From: Candidatus Chloroploca sp. Khr17 | GTDB taxonomy: Bacteria; Chloroflexota; Chloroflexia; Chloroflexales; Chloroflexaceae | Direction: 5' to 3' | Assembly (NCBI RefSeq): GCF_004138165.1 | Contig: NZ_RYFF01000018.1 | Coordinates: forward strand, 1-64,000 | Length of the DNA stretch: 64,000 bases | Shown here: positions 17,910 to 26,338 of the stretch, in pieces | Numbering within the stretch: position 1 is the stretch's first letter | Layout: each line of letters opens with the position of its first letter | Notes under the pieces: model-generated | The model's database searches: none | The model's input: only the letters and a program-made list of their open reading frames with translations | What the model was told of the DNA's origin: nothing | Program-made: the position numbers and the translations under genes

Positions 17910-19247
17910 ATGGATTACGAGTGGCTTGGACCGTTGATGTTCCTGGGAGCGCTGGTGATTCTGGGCATTGGCTACCCAGTGGCCTTTTCGTTGGGCGGGG
18001 TGGCGATTATCTTCGGTTTGATCGGTACGTCGTTGGGGGTCTTTGATCCAATTTTGATCCGGGCGATGCCGTCGCGTATCTTTAACATTATGTCTAACTT
18101 TACGCTGCTGGCGATCCCCTATTTTATCTTTCTCGGCTCGATGCTCGAAAAGTCAGGCTTAGCCGAAGATTTGCTTGAAACGATGGGCGTGCTCTTCGGG
18201 CCAATCCGCGGCGGCCTGGCAATTGCGGTCGTTTTTGTGGGGACACTGCTGGCGGCGACGACCGGTGTGGTGGCGGCGACCGTGGTGGCAATGGGCCTGA
18301 TCTCATTGCCGATTATGCTGCGCTATAACTATGATAAGGGACTAGCGTGTGGTGTTATCTGTGCCTCGGGGACGCTCGGTCAGATTATCCCACCCTCAGT
18401 GGTGCTGGTCGTGCTTGGTGACCAGATGGGGGTTTCGGTAGGCCGCCTCTTCATTGGCTCGCTGATCCCTGGTCTGCTGCTCGCCTTTTCGCTCGGTTTT
18501 TATTGCTGGGTGATTGCCCAACTCAGGCCAGCGGTGGCCCCTGCGCTGCCCCTCTCGGCCCGTACGGTCAAGGGATGGGCACTTGCGTCGCAGGTGATGC
18601 GGGTGATGGTTCCACCGCTGTTGCTGATCTTTGCGGTACTTGGTTCGATCTTTTTTGGTATCGCGACGGCCCCCGAAGCCGGTGCTGTCGGTGCCCTCGG
18701 GGCAACCTTGCTGGCCCTCGCCAATAGTCGTTTGAGCCTCAGCACGTTTCGCAATGTCGCCGATTCGACCCTGCGCAGTGTGACGATGGTGCTCTTTATT
18801 CTGATTGGCTCGACAGCCTTCGCCCTGGTCTTTCGTGCGCTTGAAGGCGATAAGTTTGTCTTTGATATTCTCGCCAACTTGCCCGGCGGGGTCTGGGGCT
18901 TTATGGGCGCCAGTATGCTGCTCGTCTTTGTCCTTGGTTTCTTTATTGACTTTTTCGAGATCTGTTTCATCGTCATTCCGCTCTTTGTGCCCGTGGCGCA
19001 GGCGCTCGGCATTGATATGATCTGGTTTGGCGTCATTATGGGGGCAAACCTCCAGACGTCGTTCCTGACGCCGCCCTTTGGTTTTGCGCTCTTCTATTTG
19101 AGCGGCGTCGCGCCACCCGAGATCAAGACAACGGATATCTATCGCGGCGTCATTCCGTTCATTCTGATTCAGGTCATGGTGCTGATTGTGATCGTTCTTT
19201 TCCCGTCACTAGTCACCTATCTGCCCTCGGTCTCCTTCAGCCGTTAG
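17910..19247 (+). CDS. TRAP transporter large permease (DctM-like)
   Basis: About 445 residues with twelve or more hydrophobic segments, the sodium-coupled transport subunit of a TRAP system. Characteristic features are the repeated re-entrant GxxxPP-like sequences: CASGTLGQIIPPSVVLVV in the first half, and GFFIDFFEICFIVIPLF with ANLQTSFLTPPFGFALFYL in the second. The substrate cannot be told because specificity resides in the missing binding protein; length and sequence fit the DctM rather than fused TAXI form. ATG 17910 has GGAG 7 bp upstream, better than the GTG at 17841. Confidence 0.9.
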   Translation: MDYEWLGPLMFLGALVILGIGYPVAFSLGGVAIIFGLIGTSLGVFDPILIRAMPSRIFNIMSNFTLLAIPYFIFLGSMLEKSGLAEDLLETMGVLFGPIRGGLAIAVVFVGTLLAATTGVVAATVVAMGLISLPIMLRYNYDKGLACGVICASGTLGQIIPPSVVLVVLGDQMGVSVGRLFIGSLIPGLLLAFSLGFYCWVIAQLRPAVAPALPLSARTVKGWALASQVMRVMVPPLLLIFAVLGSIFFGIATAPEAGAVGALGATLLALANSRLSLSTFRNVADSTLRSVTMVLFILIGSTAFALVFRALEGDKFVFDILANLPGGVWGFMGASMLLVFVLGFFIDFFEICFIVIPLFVPVAQALGIDMIWFGVIMGANLQTSFLTPPFGFALFYLSGVAPPEIKTTDIYRGVIPFILIQVMVLIVIVLFPSLVTYLPSVSFSR

Positions 19248-19288
19248 AGCAGGTTTGGCGCAAAGGCGCGAAAGTTTGAGGTAGCAGA

Positions 19289-19315
19289 AGAGGCCAGCAA
19301 TGCTGGCCTCTTTTT
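19289..19315. terminator. Bidirectional terminator between dctM-like gene and gyrA
   Basis: AGAGGCCAGC-AAT-GCTGGCCTCT (19289-19311), a perfect 10-bp stem followed by TTTT. It lies between convergent genes. Confidence 0.85.
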
Positions 19316-19338
19316 GTGCATGCCCGTACCGTGAAGCG

Positions 19339-22300
19339 CTAATTGGGGCTGATCAGCATCGGCGACTCGTGGTCATTGTCGGTCATTTCGAGCTCTTCAA
19401 CCGAGAGGGCCGCTAGGCGGTCATCGCGATCAAGGTTGAGCACAATGACACCTTGCGTATTGCGTCCGAGTTGGGCAACCTCATCAGCACTCGTCCGCAT
19501 AACGACGCCTGCCGCGGTGATAAAGGTCAAGAGGCAGTTGTCGGTAACGATGGCAGCCCCTGCAATTTCGTCGCCAGGGCGAAGTTTCATGGTAATAACC
19601 CCACCCGTGGCACGGCCTTTGGTGGGATATTCGGCCAGAGCCGTGCGTTTGCCCATACCACGCGCTGTGACCACGAGCAGATCCTGACCCGGTTGGACAA
19701 GTTGCATGCTGATGACCCGATCATTCGCGTCGAGGCTGATCCCATTAACCCCTGTGGCAGGGCGGCCCATTGGACGTACTTCGCTCTGCTTGAAGCGTGC
19801 TGTCTGGCCGCGTATCGTCGTAAGCAGGATATCCTCGCTCCCGTGGCTTACATGCACCCACCCAAGCACATCGCCATCTTCGAGACCAATGGCAATCAGG
19901 CCATTTGAGCGCACCTGGCTATATTCGCGCAACAGCGTACGTTTGATCTTGCCTCGCTGCGTCGCCATCACAAGATACTCGCCATCAAAGCTAGACACCG
20001 CCAGCATGCTAGTCACCTGTTCGCCTGGTTCAAGCGAGATCAGATTGACCAGCGGCAAGCCTTTGGCGGTGCGCGAGCTATCGGGCACCTCGTGGGCCTT
20101 GAGTTGATAGACTTTGCCTTTGTCGGTGAAGAAGAGCAGATTCTCGAGCGAGCTACAGGTGAGCAGGTGGCTGACAATATCTTGCTCGCGGGTCTTCATC
20201 CCTTTCACCCCACGCCCGCCACGGCGCTGGGTGCGATACACATCGGCGATCTGGCGCTTGATATACCCACGGTTCGTGAGCGTAATCATCACCCGAATAT
20301 CAGGAATGAGATCTTCGTCGCTCACCTCGCCGCTCACATCGGGCACAATGCGCGTGCGGCGCTCATCGCCGTACTTCTCTTTGAGCCCGCGCAGATCGGT
20401 CTGGATCATATGCAAGACCCGCTTGGGGTTGGCCAGGATATCTTCAAGCTCGGCGATCAGTTTGATCACCTCGTTATACTCGTCCTCGATCTTCTTACGC
20501 TCAAGCGCCGCAAGACGCCGGAGTTGCATATCGAGGATGGCATTGGCCTGAATTTCGCTGAGCGAGAAGTTGCGCATCAGGTTGTTGCGGGCGCTGTCGG
20601 TCGTCCGCGACTCACGAATGGTGCGGATCACCGCATCAATATTATCGAGTGCAATCTTGAGGCCCTCGAGAATGTGGGCGCGGGCACGGGCCTTCGCCAG
20701 ATCAAACTCAGTCCGGCGGCGGATCACCTCCTGCCGATGGTTGATATACTCCTGCAACATCCGCTTGAGCGTGAGCACCCGTGGTTGGCGGCCGCCATCG
20801 ACCAGGGCAAGCATATTGATGCCAAAGGTCGTCTGCATCTGCGTATGCTTATAGAGTGCATTGAGCACCTTTTTGGGTTGCGCATCCTGCTTGAGCAGAA
20901 TGACCAACCGCATCCCGGTGCGGTCTGACTCATCGCGGACATCACGGATGCCCTCGATCTTGCGATCCTTGACCAGTTCCGCCATACGCTCTTGCAGACG
21001 GGCTTTATTGACCTGATAGGGCAATTCAGTGACAATAATATTGAAGGCACCCCGCGAGCCCTCTTCGATATGAGCCTTGGCCCGCAGGATAATCTGGCCG
21101 CGGCCCGTCGAATAGGCCGCCAGGATCCCCTCGATACCAAGAATGCTCGCTGCGGTCGGAAAATCGGGGCCAGGCAGGAACTTCATCAACTCTTCGATCG
21201 TCGCCTCGGGGGCATCGATCAAATGAATCAACGCATCACAAACTTCATTGAGATTGTGGGGCGGGATATTCGTAGCCATCCCGACAGCAATCCCCGAGGC
21301 ACCATTGAGCAAGAGATTGGGGAGCGTGGCCGGCAACACCGAAGGCTCGCGGTACGAACCATCGAAATTATCCCGAAAATCAACGGTATTTTTCTCAATA
21401 TCAAAGAGCAACTCTTCGGCAATCGCGGTAAGCCGCGCCTCAGTGTACCGCATCGCCGCCGGAGGATCGCCGTCGACACTATTATGCACAACGCAACCGT
21501 TGGCGAGCATAAAATTGTGATGCTCATCAACCGTAATGTCGTACACATCAACCCGCTCATCAAGCCAACGCACGGATACAACACGGTGATTATGCGTCGC
21601 AGCAACCTGGAGCAAATCCTCAAAGCTGGTGAAATAACGCGTCAGCTTCGTGCTACGGGGAATCCAATTGGCGTTGCGCTGAGCGTCATAGAGCTCTGGG
21701 GTAACCGCCTCACGGCCAAACTCAGCGACGAGGCGGGCGGCATAGCCAGCAACTTTGGTACGCATCACCCGACGGGCATATGCGTCATCAGCCCACTTAG
21801 CGTGGAGCACTTCGGCTGATCGAGTTGCCAACTCAGTCATCAGTGCCGGATTAGCATCAAGCCGCCGCGCATTGCTCAAACGCACACCCTCAGCCTGGGC
21901 CTGACGGAAACGGGGATCAGTCCACTGACGGGCCAATTTCTCGCGGTGTACCGCTTTCATAGCCGGATTCGCCCACAGACGGCGTGCCATCATGCGATGG
22001 TGGTCAGGGGCAAAACGCGCTCGATAATCAGGATCGAGCCAGAGTCGCTGGGAGCCTTCGCGCAACTTCTCACGCACAGCAGGATCACTCATAGCAAAGG
22101 TAATGGCCGCAATCACCCGCTGCCGTTGCTCGGGATCAGCCCACATATCCTTACTACGCGCCGCAACAATCTGAGCAACTCGAGCACGCTGTGATTCTGT
22201 CAAAGGGCGCTTCTCAATCCCACGCAGCGCCCGACTCATCTTGGCCCGGTAGACAGGATCTTGCCAGAGTTGGCGCAAATAATCGCCCCGCTGACGTGCT

Positions 22301-23364
22301 TCATCGGGGTTGCGCTGATGGCGTTCACGGAGCGATGCTGCTACGCGTGGGCCATTTGCAGAACGAAATTCTACATTCTGATTCTGCTCGATCATACGTT
22401 GACGCCGCTCTGCACGCACTTCTGGATGAGCATCATAGTATGTCTGCACCCCAGCCGCCTGCGCCGCACGGAATGTATCATCGCTCCAGAGTTGCTCAAG
22501 ATGCGCTGCATGAAGATGCAGATGTTCTAGCCAACCCATGCGCTCGATGTTGGTGGGCCGATTATCAAAGCGGTTAAAGTTACGATGGTGACGAACAAAC
22601 GTCTTACCACTTGGGCGGACAAAGCCACGCTGCTCATTGTAGCGATCAGCCAGGTGGTGAACGAACTCGTACTCACCAGTCGCTGGTTGTAAGACACGCA
22701 AGTAGTCATTCGAGCCACGTCGAACCGGGGCAGTATCAAAGTACCCAGCCATCAGGCTGTCTTCAATCGTCAGTTCGTGGGCCTGCTTCCAGGTACCATC
22801 ACGGAGCATGAAGCGGTGGTCGGGCGTACAGCGCACGGTCGAGCCATCATCGAAGGTGAGCTCAACCAGTTCTGCATCGCGACGAGTAATGCGTGAGTAG
22901 CGACCTTCACCAATAACAATCTGCCCAGTGCTGTTGACTGAATAGACGTAGAAGATCTCGTCAGGCGAAAGCTCTGCTAGTTCAGCAAACGTACGCTCAG
23001 TGCCATCGAGCAACTTGATGCGGGTATCCCCAGTAAAACAACCAAAATTCCCTTGACCATCTACCAACGGATACCGCATACTCCACGGCTGGGCCATGCG
23101 TGCGAGCGCATCGTAGACGGCACTGTCGCCGTGGGGGTGCATTTTGCCGAGGACGTCGCCGACGATGCCGGCACTCTTTTTGAAGGGCCGATTATTACGA
23201 TAGCCCATGTCCCACATGCCATAGAGGATGCGCCGTTGCACTGGCTTGAGACCGTCACGGGCGTCAGGTAAGGCCCGTGAGACGATGACGCTCATGGCGT
23301 AGCTCAGGTAGGCGGTGCGCACTTCGCTGGTGATACTGATGGGCCGGACAATGCCAATCTCCAT
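19339..23364 (-). CDS. gyrA: DNA gyrase subunit A interrupted in frame by an intein
   Basis: The precursor has about 1,341 residues; removing a 520-residue intein leaves an 821-residue GyrA, which is normal length. N-extein residues carry [20 protein letters not shown], and the C-extein begins [17 protein letters not shown], whose Tyr is the DNA-cleaving residue (about 120 after splicing). The GyrA box QRRGGRG is present, marking gyrase rather than topoisomerase IV, and the C-terminal beta-pinwheel ends in an acidic tail. GyrA with GyrB introduces negative supercoils; gyrB is not in the window. I chose the ATG 6 bp after GGAG; another ATG lies 12 bases upstream at 23376. Confidence 0.95.
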   Translation of the reverse strand: MEIGIVRPISITSEVRTAYLSYAMSVIVSRALPDARDGLKPVQRRILYGMWDMGYRNNRPFKKSAGIVGDVLGKMHPHGDSAVYDALARMAQPWSMRYPLVDGQGNFGCFTGDTRIKLLDGTERTFAELAELSPDEIFYVYSVNSTGQIVIGEGRYSRITRRDAELVELTFDDGSTVRCTPDHRFMLRDGTWKQAHELTIEDSLMAGYFDTAPVRRGSNDYLRVLQPATGEYEFVHHLADRYNEQRGFVRPSGKTFVRHHRNFNRFDNRPTNIERMGWLEHLHLHAAHLEQLWSDDTFRAAQAAGVQTYYDAHPEVRAERRQRMIEQNQNVEFRSANGPRVAASLRERHQRNPDEARQRGDYLRQLWQDPVYRAKMSRALRGIEKRPLTESQRARVAQIVAARSKDMWADPEQRQRVIAAITFAMSDPAVREKLREGSQRLWLDPDYRARFAPDHHRMMARRLWANPAMKAVHREKLARQWTDPRFRQAQAEGVRLSNARRLDANPALMTELATRSAEVLHAKWADDAYARRVMRTKVAGYAARLVAEFGREAVTPELYDAQRNANWIPRSTKLTRYFTSFEDLLQVAATHNHRVVSVRWLDERVDVYDITVDEHHNFMLANGCVVHNSVDGDPPAAMRYTEARLTAIAEELLFDIEKNTVDFRDNFDGSYREPSVLPATLPNLLLNGASGIAVGMATNIPPHNLNEVCDALIHLIDAPEATIEELMKFLPGPDFPTAASILGIEGILAAYSTGRGQIILRAKAHIEEGSRGAFNIIVTELPYQVNKARLQERMAELVKDRKIEGIRDVRDESDRTGMRLVILLKQDAQPKKVLNALYKHTQMQTTFGINMLALVDGGRQPRVLTLKRMLQEYINHRQEVIRRRTEFDLAKARARAHILEGLKIALDNIDAVIRTIRESRTTDSARNNLMRNFSLSEIQANAILDMQLRRLAALERKKIEDEYNEVIKLIAELEDILANPKRVLHMIQTDLRGLKEKYGDERRTRIVPDVSGEVSDEDLIPDIRVMITLTNRGYIKRQIADVYRTQRRGGRGVKGMKTREQDIVSHLLTCSSLENLLFFTDKGKVYQLKAHEVPDSSRTAKGLPLVNLISLEPGEQVTSMLAVSSFDGEYLVMATQRGKIKRTLLREYSQVRSNGLIAIGLEDGDVLGWVHVSHGSEDILLTTIRGQTARFKQSEVRPMGRPATGVNGISLDANDRVISMQLVQPGQDLLVVTARGMGKRTALAEYPTKGRATGGVITMKLRPGDEIAGAAIVTDNCLLTFITAAGVVMRTSADEVAQLGRNTQGVIVLNLDRDDRLAALSVEELEMTDNDHESPMLISPN
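21481..23040 (-). mobile_element. GyrA intein with HNH homing endonuclease and W-D-P repeat array
   Basis: A 520-residue intein runs from Cys ([13 protein letters not shown], block A) to HN (ANGCVVHN, block G), followed by Ser as +1 extein residue. Block B is VRCTPDHRF with the Thr-x-x-His pair; block F is [12 protein letters not shown]. Between the splicing halves, an HNH-like segment ([16 protein letters not shown], then WLEHLHLH) is followed by a stretch of about 160 residues with recurrent W-x-D-P-x-x-R units (WQDPVYR, WADPEQR, WLDPDYR, WTDPRFR and degenerate ones) 17-22 residues apart. A final 35-residue unit ([17 protein letters not shown]...) resembles homing-endonuclease-associated repeats. 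No LAGLIDADG motif is seen. Confidence 0.92.
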
Positions 23365-23476
23365 GTCATACTCCATCGACTCGAAAACGGGGGCTCTGCG
23401 CCCCCGTCAGATTAAGCAATACAATAGGCTCGTTTCCTCGAATTACGGCTTTCTGATGCGCTGTTTATCGGTTATC

Positions 23477-23505
23477 ATTATACTCGATCCGGTGGCTTTT
23501 GTCTA
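23477..23505 (-). promoter_or_regulatory. gyrA promoter
   Basis: On the reverse strand TAGACA (23500-23505) and TATAAT (23477-23482) are 17 bp apart, about 110 bp upstream of the gyrA start. It is a near-consensus sigma-70 promoter in the divergent gyrA/pxpB spacer. Confidence 0.75.
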
Positions 23506-23527
23506 GTATTATCAAACATTTGTTTCT

Positions 23528-24217
23528 ATGAATATTTCTTTGACATGGTCGATGCAGCCGCTTGGTGAGGGGGCGTTGTTGCTTGAATGTGCAACCGTTG
23601 ATACGCTGACGAATCGTAGCATGCTTGCCCTCGCCGATCAGGTGACGGCCCTCGATCTGCCAGGCCTTGAGGCGGCCTTGCCAGCATGGGCGTCGTTGTT
23701 GGTGTTGTTTGATCCACTTTGCCTGACGCGAGCAAGGCTTGAGGCGGTGTTGAGTGCGTTGGTGCGGGAAGTTGAGCCCGCCCCAGCGCGGCCTGCGCGG
23801 GTGATAGACATCCAGGTGCGCTATGGGGGCGAGGATGGCCCCGATCTGGCCGAGGTGGCGGCACGTCTCGGGTTGAGTGAGGCCGAGGTGATTGCGTTGC
23901 ACACGAGCCAGATCTATCGGGTGATGATGATCGGTTTTGCGCCGGGGTTTCCATATCTGGGGCCGTTGCCAACGGCGCTTGATCTGCCCCGACGTAGCAC
24001 GCCACGCACAGCGGTTCCGGCTGGTTCGGTTGCGATCGCCGCCGGCATGACCGGGATCTATCCGGATCGGTTGCCTGGTGGGTGGCATGTGATTGGGCGA
24101 ACTGAGGCACAACTTTTTGATCCGTTGCGTGATCCGCCGACGCTGGTGGTGCCGGGGGATGGGGTACGCTTTAACGCAGAGGCGCAGAGGCGCAGAGGCG
24201 CAGAGGGGGGGCGATGA
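23528..24217 (+). CDS. pxpB: 5-oxoprolinase subunit B (KipI/PxpB family)
   Basis: A 229-residue allophanate-hydrolase-subunit-1-like protein, one of three subunits of bacterial 5-oxoprolinase. Signature stretches are MMIGFAPGFPYLGPLP, PRTAVPAGSVAIAAGMTGIYP and LPGGWHVIGRT. The last about 15 residues (EAQRRRGAEGGR region) are encoded by a simple repeat of GCAGAGGC units, a copy of a dispersed repeat, so the natural C-terminus was probably changed by repeat insertion. The stop codon overlaps the pxpC start by 4 bp (ATGA). No clear ribosome site precedes the ATG. A kinase-inhibitor role as for Bacillus KipI is less likely given pxpA and pxpC in the window. Confidence 0.9.
   Translation: MNISLTWSMQPLGEGALLLECATVDTLTNRSMLALADQVTALDLPGLEAALPAWASLLVLFDPLCLTRARLEAVLSALVREVEPAPARPARVIDIQVRYGGEDGPDLAEVAARLGLSEAEVIALHTSQIYRVMMIGFAPGFPYLGPLPTALDLPRRSTPRTAVPAGSVAIAAGMTGIYPDRLPGGWHVIGRTEAQLFDPLRDPPTLVVPGDGVRFNAEAQRRRGAEGGR
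24174..24210 (+). repeat. Repeat of GCAGAGGC units inside the pxpB 3' end
   Basis: ACGCAGAGGCGCAGAGGC-type sequence with four 9-bp units, related to the GCGCAAAGGCGCAAAG motif found elsewhere in the window, here read through in frame as the last residues of PxpB. Confidence 0.8.
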
Positions 24218-25209
24218 GGCGAGGGGCCGGCTTGCGGGTGGTTACAGGGGGGTTATTGACGACGGTGCAAGATCAGGGGCGCCTGGGGGCACTGCGCTAT
24301 GGCGTGCCGCGAGGCGGCGCCATGGATCGCTTTGCGCTTTTTGCGGCAAATCGCCTGGTGGGCAATGCCCCCGACGAGGCTGGCGTGGAAATGCTAGTGA
24401 GTGAGGTATGCTTTGAAGTCTTGCAGCCGAGTTTGCTCGCCCTCACCGGCGCACCCATCGAAGCATATTGGAACGACGCCCCACTGCCACTCTGGACAAC
24501 GATCCTGGCGCGGCCGGGTGATCGCATCTATCTCGCCGGGAAACGCCACGGCTGGGGCGCACGGAGCTACCTAGCGCTCGCAGGAGGTGTTGAGGTTCCT
24601 GTGGTACTGGGATCACGTGGAACGCACCTGTCAGGGCGGTTTGGAGGGCTTGCAGGGCGAGTCTTGAGGGCAGGCGACCTGGTGATGCTCCGGGAGCAAC
24701 CGAATGACCCCTTGCGAAGAGCCGGGCAACCCTGGCCTGCCGAGGCGCGTCCAGCCTATGGGCCAAAGCCGAGCCTCCGTTTCACTGCGGGGCCGCACCA
24801 GCATTGTTTTGGTGCCACGAGCATCGAAGCCCTCGCGCAAGCAGAGCTACGGGTAAGCGACCACGCAAATCGGATGGGCTACCGGCTCGACGGGCATACC
24901 GTAGAACTGACCCATCCCTGCAACCTGCCCTCACTCGGCGTCTTGCCTGGTGTCATCCAGATACCGCCTGACGGAAAACCAGTGTTGCTGATGGCCGACG
25001 CCCAGCCAACAGGTGGCTACCCGATCATCGGGGTCGTCTGCGCGCCCGATCTTGACCTGGCAGCGCAACTCTTGCCAGGCGATAGGCTGCAATTAAAGCC
25101 CATCGGCGAAGATGAAGCAATTGAAGCCCGCCGCGACTACGCCAGATGGCAAGCAACGCCACTAGAGCCTGACGATACCGTCGCGCAACTCGCGCTGGCG
25201 GGGGGGTGA
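24214..25209 (+). CDS. pxpC: 5-oxoprolinase subunit C (KipA/PxpC family)
   Basis: A 331-residue biotin-dependent-carboxylase-like (allophanate hydrolase subunit 2) domain protein, translationally coupled to pxpB. Family motifs include TTVQDQGRLGALRYGVPRGG near the N-terminus, MDRFALFAANRLVGN, the central GPHQHCFG and RMGYRLDG, and the C-terminal LMADAQPTGGYPIIGVV. Together with PxpA and PxpB it cleaves 5-oxoproline with ATP. A dispersed GACGCAAAGGCGCAAAG repeat follows directly after its stop codon at about 25219-25241. Confidence 0.92.
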   Translation: MRRGAGLRVVTGGLLTTVQDQGRLGALRYGVPRGGAMDRFALFAANRLVGNAPDEAGVEMLVSEVCFEVLQPSLLALTGAPIEAYWNDAPLPLWTTILARPGDRIYLAGKRHGWGARSYLALAGGVEVPVVLGSRGTHLSGRFGGLAGRVLRAGDLVMLREQPNDPLRRAGQPWPAEARPAYGPKPSLRFTAGPHQHCFGATSIEALAQAELRVSDHANRMGYRLDGHTVELTHPCNLPSLGVLPGVIQIPPDGKPVLLMADAQPTGGYPIIGVVCAPDLDLAAQLLPGDRLQLKPIGEDEAIEARRDYARWQATPLEPDDTVAQLALAGG

Positions 25210-25297
25210 CACTCGTGTTGACGCAAAGGCGCAAAGGGGATTGAGAGCACATCTGGACGCCAAGCGTGCGACGAATAACTGTGCCAAAGGGAGTGCC

Positions 25298-25385
25298 GCC
25301 GACCACGAATACTGAGCACGAATATACGAATAGGGGCTTGGTGCCGCACGTATTCGTTTATTCGTGGCCCCAATTCGTGGTCGGC
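25298..25385. repeat. Nested palindromic element containing ATTCGTG units
   Basis: An outer 13-bp inverted repeat (GCCGACCACGAAT at 25298-25310; complement at 25373-25385) encloses an inner 16-bp one (25317-25332 with 25351-25366, one mismatch) made of ACGAATA units. It occupies the gap between the convergent pxpC and phosphoesterase genes and has no coding potential. Confidence 0.8.
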
Positions 25386-25407
25386 GAACGACCCCAGAAA
25401 CCTTCTG

Positions 25408-26121
25408 TTACACACTGTTGAGCCCGCGCACCGCGACCGGCCCAAAGCCAATGAAATCGGCTGAGGTAAGTTGATAGGCCACCCCATTGATGGTGTGGTT
25501 GATCGCATTCTGGTGATCATGGACACGGTGGAGGTGCCCATAGATGCAGGCGCTTGCCCCGGAAGCCGCGATCCGGTGCGCAAACTCAGTGGGCTGCTGG
25601 TTGACAAACGGAGGGTAGTGGAGCATGATGATAAGCGGGCGCTTGTTGGCGGCCAATTGCTGTCCATGCGCAATCGCCCGATCGAGCATACCCAGCTCAC
25701 GGCGATAGATCGGCTCATCAGTCACGGCATCATAGCCCGGCATTTCGGGTGTCACCCAGCCGCGGGTACCACAGGCAACGGCTGAACCAAGATCAAAGGC
25801 ATCAGCCCCGATCAAATTCAGCGAGGGAGGCATGTGGCGACGCATAGAACCGACCTTGCGCTGGCACCAATAGTCATGATTGCCACGGATCAAAACCTTG
25901 CGCCCCGGTAACGCATCAATCCACCGCAGATCCACCAGTGCATCAGCGAGCTTGAGCGCCCACGAAATATCACCAGCGATCAGTACCCAATCATCAGGTG
26001 CCACCCGAGCACGCCATGCCGTCGCAATACGGGTCGCATGATCCCTCCAATGGGCACCAAAGATATCCATCGGTTTGGGGTGAGCATGAGAAAGGTGTAG
26101 GTCAGAAATGGTCCAGATCAT
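25408..26121 (-). CDS. Calcineurin-like metallophosphoesterase
   Basis: About 237 residues of a cytoplasmic binuclear metallophosphoesterase. The ordered metal-site motifs are ISDLHLSH (D-x-H), GDISWA (G-D), RGNHDYW (G-N-H-D), MLHYPP (H) and YGHLHRVHD (G-H-x-H). The compact form with GNHDYW and LHYPP near-complete resembles single-domain phosphoesterases acting on nucleotides or small phosphodiesters; the substrate is unknown. I start at the ATG giving MIWTISDLH; a TTG 21 bases upstream is possible. The gene lies downstream of tRNA-Lys on the same strand but is separated from it by that gene's terminator. Confidence 0.85.
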   Translation of the reverse strand: MIWTISDLHLSHAHPKPMDIFGAHWRDHATRIATAWRARVAPDDWVLIAGDISWALKLADALVDLRWIDALPGRKVLIRGNHDYWCQRKVGSMRRHMPPSLNLIGADAFDLGSAVACGTRGWVTPEMPGYDAVTDEPIYRRELGMLDRAIAHGQQLAANKRPLIIMLHYPPFVNQQPTEFAHRIAASGASACIYGHLHRVHDHQNAINHTINGVAYQLTSADFIGFGPVAVRGLNSV

Positions 26122-26169
26122 ATGTATTGCTCGCAGACGCAAGGTGAGTTGCGCCCATACCCCGAAGAA

Positions 26170-26200
26170 AAACGCCGCGCTCGATTGCTCGGCGCGGCGC
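26170..26200 (-). terminator. Terminator of tRNA-Lys
   Basis: On the reverse strand GCGCCGCGCC...GGCGCGGCG-type arms (26174-26181 with 26191-26199) form a GC-rich hairpin followed by TTTTTC, immediately after the tRNA 3' end. Confidence 0.8.
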
Positions 26201-26206
26201 TCAACA

Positions 26207-26281
<75 letters not shown>

Positions 26282-26295
26282 CAAGATCGCCTATA

Positions 26296-26324
26296 ATTAT
26301 ACAAAGCTCCCTTCAGACTGTCAA
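26296..26324 (-). promoter_or_regulatory. Consensus promoter of tRNA-Lys
   Basis: Reverse-strand TTGACA (26319-26324), 17-bp spacer, TATAAT (26296-26301), 14 bp ahead of the tRNA. Both hexamers are perfect. The same bases include a forward TATAAT at 26292-26297, overlapping the reverse -10. Confidence 0.9.
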
Positions 26325-26338
26325 ACTAGTATAAAATC

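Noticed and set aside
20092-21819. Two forward frames of about 275 codons opposite gyrA
   Set aside because: Antisense to conserved GyrA sequence and without recognisable motifs.
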